In this document: piece by piece, positions 62,221 through 64,000 of the stretch
Layout of the letters: the number at the start of each line of letters is the position of its first letter
Numbering within the stretch: position 1 is the stretch's first letter
Assembly: GCF_945859685.1 (NCBI RefSeq)
Contig: NC_079147.1
Location: forward strand, 254,748,572 to 254,812,571
DNA length: 64,000 nt
Source: Eupeodes corollae
Taxonomy: Eukaryota; Arthropoda; Insecta; Diptera; Syrphidae
Direction of reading: 5' to 3'
Notes under the pieces: generated by a model
Told to the model about the DNA's origin: nothing
The model's database searches: none
Seen by the model: only the letters and a program-made list of their open reading frames with translations
Made by a program: the position numbers and the translations under genes

Positions 62221-64000
62221 TGGGCGCGCTGCCGGAGACGCGCCTAAAAGTCCTAGCTGTGAATGTAAATTCACTGATTAGGATTGAACGAAGAGCCAAT
62301 ATGTTCCAATTGTTGACAGACTACAGTCCCGATGTGTTTCTGGCTAGCGAAACTAAGCTAAACCACAAACACAAATTGACTCATAAAAATTACAATATCG
62401 TAAGAAGAGACCGGCCCGACTCCACTCAAGGGGGCGGTGTCGCTCTCTTTATACGAAAAGGCATTAATTATAAAGTAGTATATAACAATGAATTGCGAAA
62501 GCTCAAGACGCTAGAAGTTTGCGTTGTATGCATCTCTCTCACTCAAGGGAAGCGGATGTATATGATTGCGGCTTATGCGGCTGGAGCTCCGCAGGTTACT
62601 TACTTTGCTTCAGAACTCGAGATTCTTTTTAGGGAACTTAAACTGAGCTTGGAAGAAAACTATTTCATCTTGGCCGGTGATTTGAACGCAAAACATGAAG
62701 ATTGGGGAAATCAACATAGTAATCCCAGAGGTAATCATCTTTTTAATTTGATGAATCTTTACAGCGTTGAATATGGCGTCGACCTGCTGGCTACTGAAAG
62801 GCCATCGTATCCAAGAAGCGGCTCCTTTCTGGACCTTTTGCTGTACGACACCAGACTGACAGTTACAGACAAAGTTGGTAATCACCCGCGAAACTGCTTA
62901 CAGACAGTCGAGTACGACAGTGATCACTGCGGACTGGCTGCTGTAATGCAGATTCCGAACGAACGCGTGGAGTTGGAGGAATACGTTGCAACGCACTCTT
63001 ACAATTACAGTCAGATGCGTTGGCCTCGTTTCACCAACGCCTTAGCGAGAGAACTTCGTTCGAGTGACATAGCCCCACCAAACAACAGAAACCTGACAAA
63101 TACAGAAATTGACCAACATTTACAACAGATGGACGAAACAATAAAACGAACGATGGAACGGACAATTCCAAAGTACAGAGAACGGGACCAAATGGACGCT
63201 TACAGAAACGCGACAATTGACGCACTGCGAAAGCACAAGAGTGGCTTACTGACAAGACTCAAAAACTTGTACAGACGACTTACAGACCCACACGACTTGG
63301 AGGTTAGGACACTGAAGTCGTCAATAAAAAATGTCAATCTGTTGATTAAGGAGAACTACAGGTTATCAATTAACAAGTACTGGGACCGCAAGATCCGGTC
63401 AGTTAATGCGAGCGACCCTAGTATGTTCCCTAAAATCAACAAGATATTCAGAAAAAAGAACGACAATGACCTTCCGAGTCTGAAACTCCAAAGAACCGAA
63501 GAAAACAGAGACGTACTCATGACAGCGCAAATAGATCCAGAAGAAGCCATCCTTGACGATGACTTTTATATAATTGAAGACCCGAAGGAAAAAGTGGAGG
63601 CGGTGGGAGCTGCTTTCCAGCAAGTGTACAAGGTGAATGTTAGCATTCGCCCCAACCACGACCTGGAAAACAGAGCCCTACTTAATCACTTTTACCTTCG
63701 AAATGATATGACACAATGGCGATCTGAGAACCGCGGTTTCATGCGGTTCAATGACGATTCCTTGGCAAATGCCATAATCGCCGAGCAAACGGGACCAAGT
63801 CCCTTGTTAGTGACGAAGGTTGAGCTTCAGCTCATCTTCAATTCAATAAAAAACAAAAAGTCAGCAGGTATCGATGGTATATCCAACGTTGTACTAAGAC
63901 ATTTACCGATGGAAGCAATTGACATTTACACCACGCTCTTCAATAATGCACTGAATAATGCATATTATCCAGTGCATTGGAAGACCGCTGTGGTTCATCC
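62220..64000 (+). CDS. LINE ORF2: endonuclease and start of reverse transcriptase, open to window edge
   Basis: 593 codons without a stop, continuing beyond the window. Residues 1-235 form an AP-like endonuclease: LKVLAVNVNSLIRIERRANM, FLASETKLNHKHKL (catalytic Glu), GGGVALFIRKG, ILAGDLNAKHEDWGN, SFLDLLLYD and YDSDHCGL (catalytic Asp/His) are all intact. A linker rich in charged residues follows. From about residue 535 the reverse transcriptase begins (LIFNSIKNKKSAGIDGISNV, VLRHLPM, then NNAYYPVHWKTAVVHP). The start ATG overlaps the ORF1 stop as TAATG, as in some R1/LOA-type LINEs where ORF2 is made by termination-reinitiation. The clade is not certain. Intact motifs suggest a recently active copy. 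Confidence 0.9.
   Translation, partial: MGALPETRLKVLAVNVNSLIRIERRANMFQLLTDYSPDVFLASETKLNHKHKLTHKNYNIVRRDRPDSTQGGGVALFIRKGINYKVVYNNELRKLKTLEVCVVCISLTQGKRMYMIAAYAAGAPQVTYFASELEILFRELKLSLEENYFILAGDLNAKHEDWGNQHSNPRGNHLFNLMNLYSVEYGVDLLATERPSYPRSGSFLDLLLYDTRLTVTDKVGNHPRNCLQTVEYDSDHCGLAAVMQIPNERVELEEYVATHSYNYSQMRWPRFTNALARELRSSDIAPPNNRNLTNTEIDQHLQQMDETIKRTMERTIPKYRERDQMDAYRNATIDALRKHKSGLLTRLKNLYRRLTDPHDLEVRTLKSSIKNVNLLIKENYRLSINKYWDRKIRSVNASDPSMFPKINKIFRKKNDNDLPSLKLQRTEENRDVLMTAQIDPEEAILDDDFYIIEDPKEKVEAVGAAFQQVYKVNVSIRPNHDLENRALLNHFYLRNDMTQWRSENRGFMRFNDDSLANAIIAEQTGPSPLLVTKVELQLIFNSIKNKKSAGIDGISNVVLRHLPMEAIDIYTTLFNNALNNAYYPVHWKTAVVH

Overview
This is a eukaryotic, AT-rich, repeat-dense stretch that most resembles an insect genome, probably a fly (Diptera). 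The evidence is short GT-AG introns of about 50-140 bp, an insect-type SLC6 nutrient amino acid transporter, and a mix of jockey-, I- and RTE-type LINEs, tRNA-derived SINEs and MITEs. The order is an inference; no species can be named from the sequence.

Only three host genes can be supported, all on the minus strand between 42.4 and 55.0 kb. They are a mitochondrial translation initiation factor IF-3 (3 coding exons, 235 aa), an AN1 zinc-finger protein resembling the C-terminal finger region of IGHMBP2/SMUBP-2 (2 coding exons, 163 aa, lying 214 bp upstream of the IF-3 start), and a sodium-dependent amino acid transporter of the NAAT1 type (10 coding exons, 621 aa). All splice phases in the three models agree and no internal stops appear.

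0-42 kb holds no recognisable host gene. It is intergenic or intronic DNA filled with layered repeats: at least ten pieces of one unclassified ~1.5 kb repeat (called family F here), RTE-type LINE copies, I-like and jockey-like LINE relics, a hAT transposase relic, an LTR-element primer-binding site, a complete tRNA-derived SINE with target-site duplication, a 408-bp MITE, a foldback-like element, and a TA-flanked transposon family (copies A, B, C). Several are nested, so relative ages can be read.

44.5-51.4 kb (between the AN1 and transporter genes) carries an (AAT)n array and three LINE relics. 56.3-62 kb carries more LINE relics. From 62.0 kb to the window edge lies a LINE whose second ORF is open for all 593 codons present, so it looks young.

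The observation most worth following is the IF-3 gene. Its stop is UGA followed by CUAG, a known leaky context, and the same frame stays open for 48 more codons that encode a hydrophobic, membrane-spanning-like tail before a second stop. I did not find a new multi-gene system.
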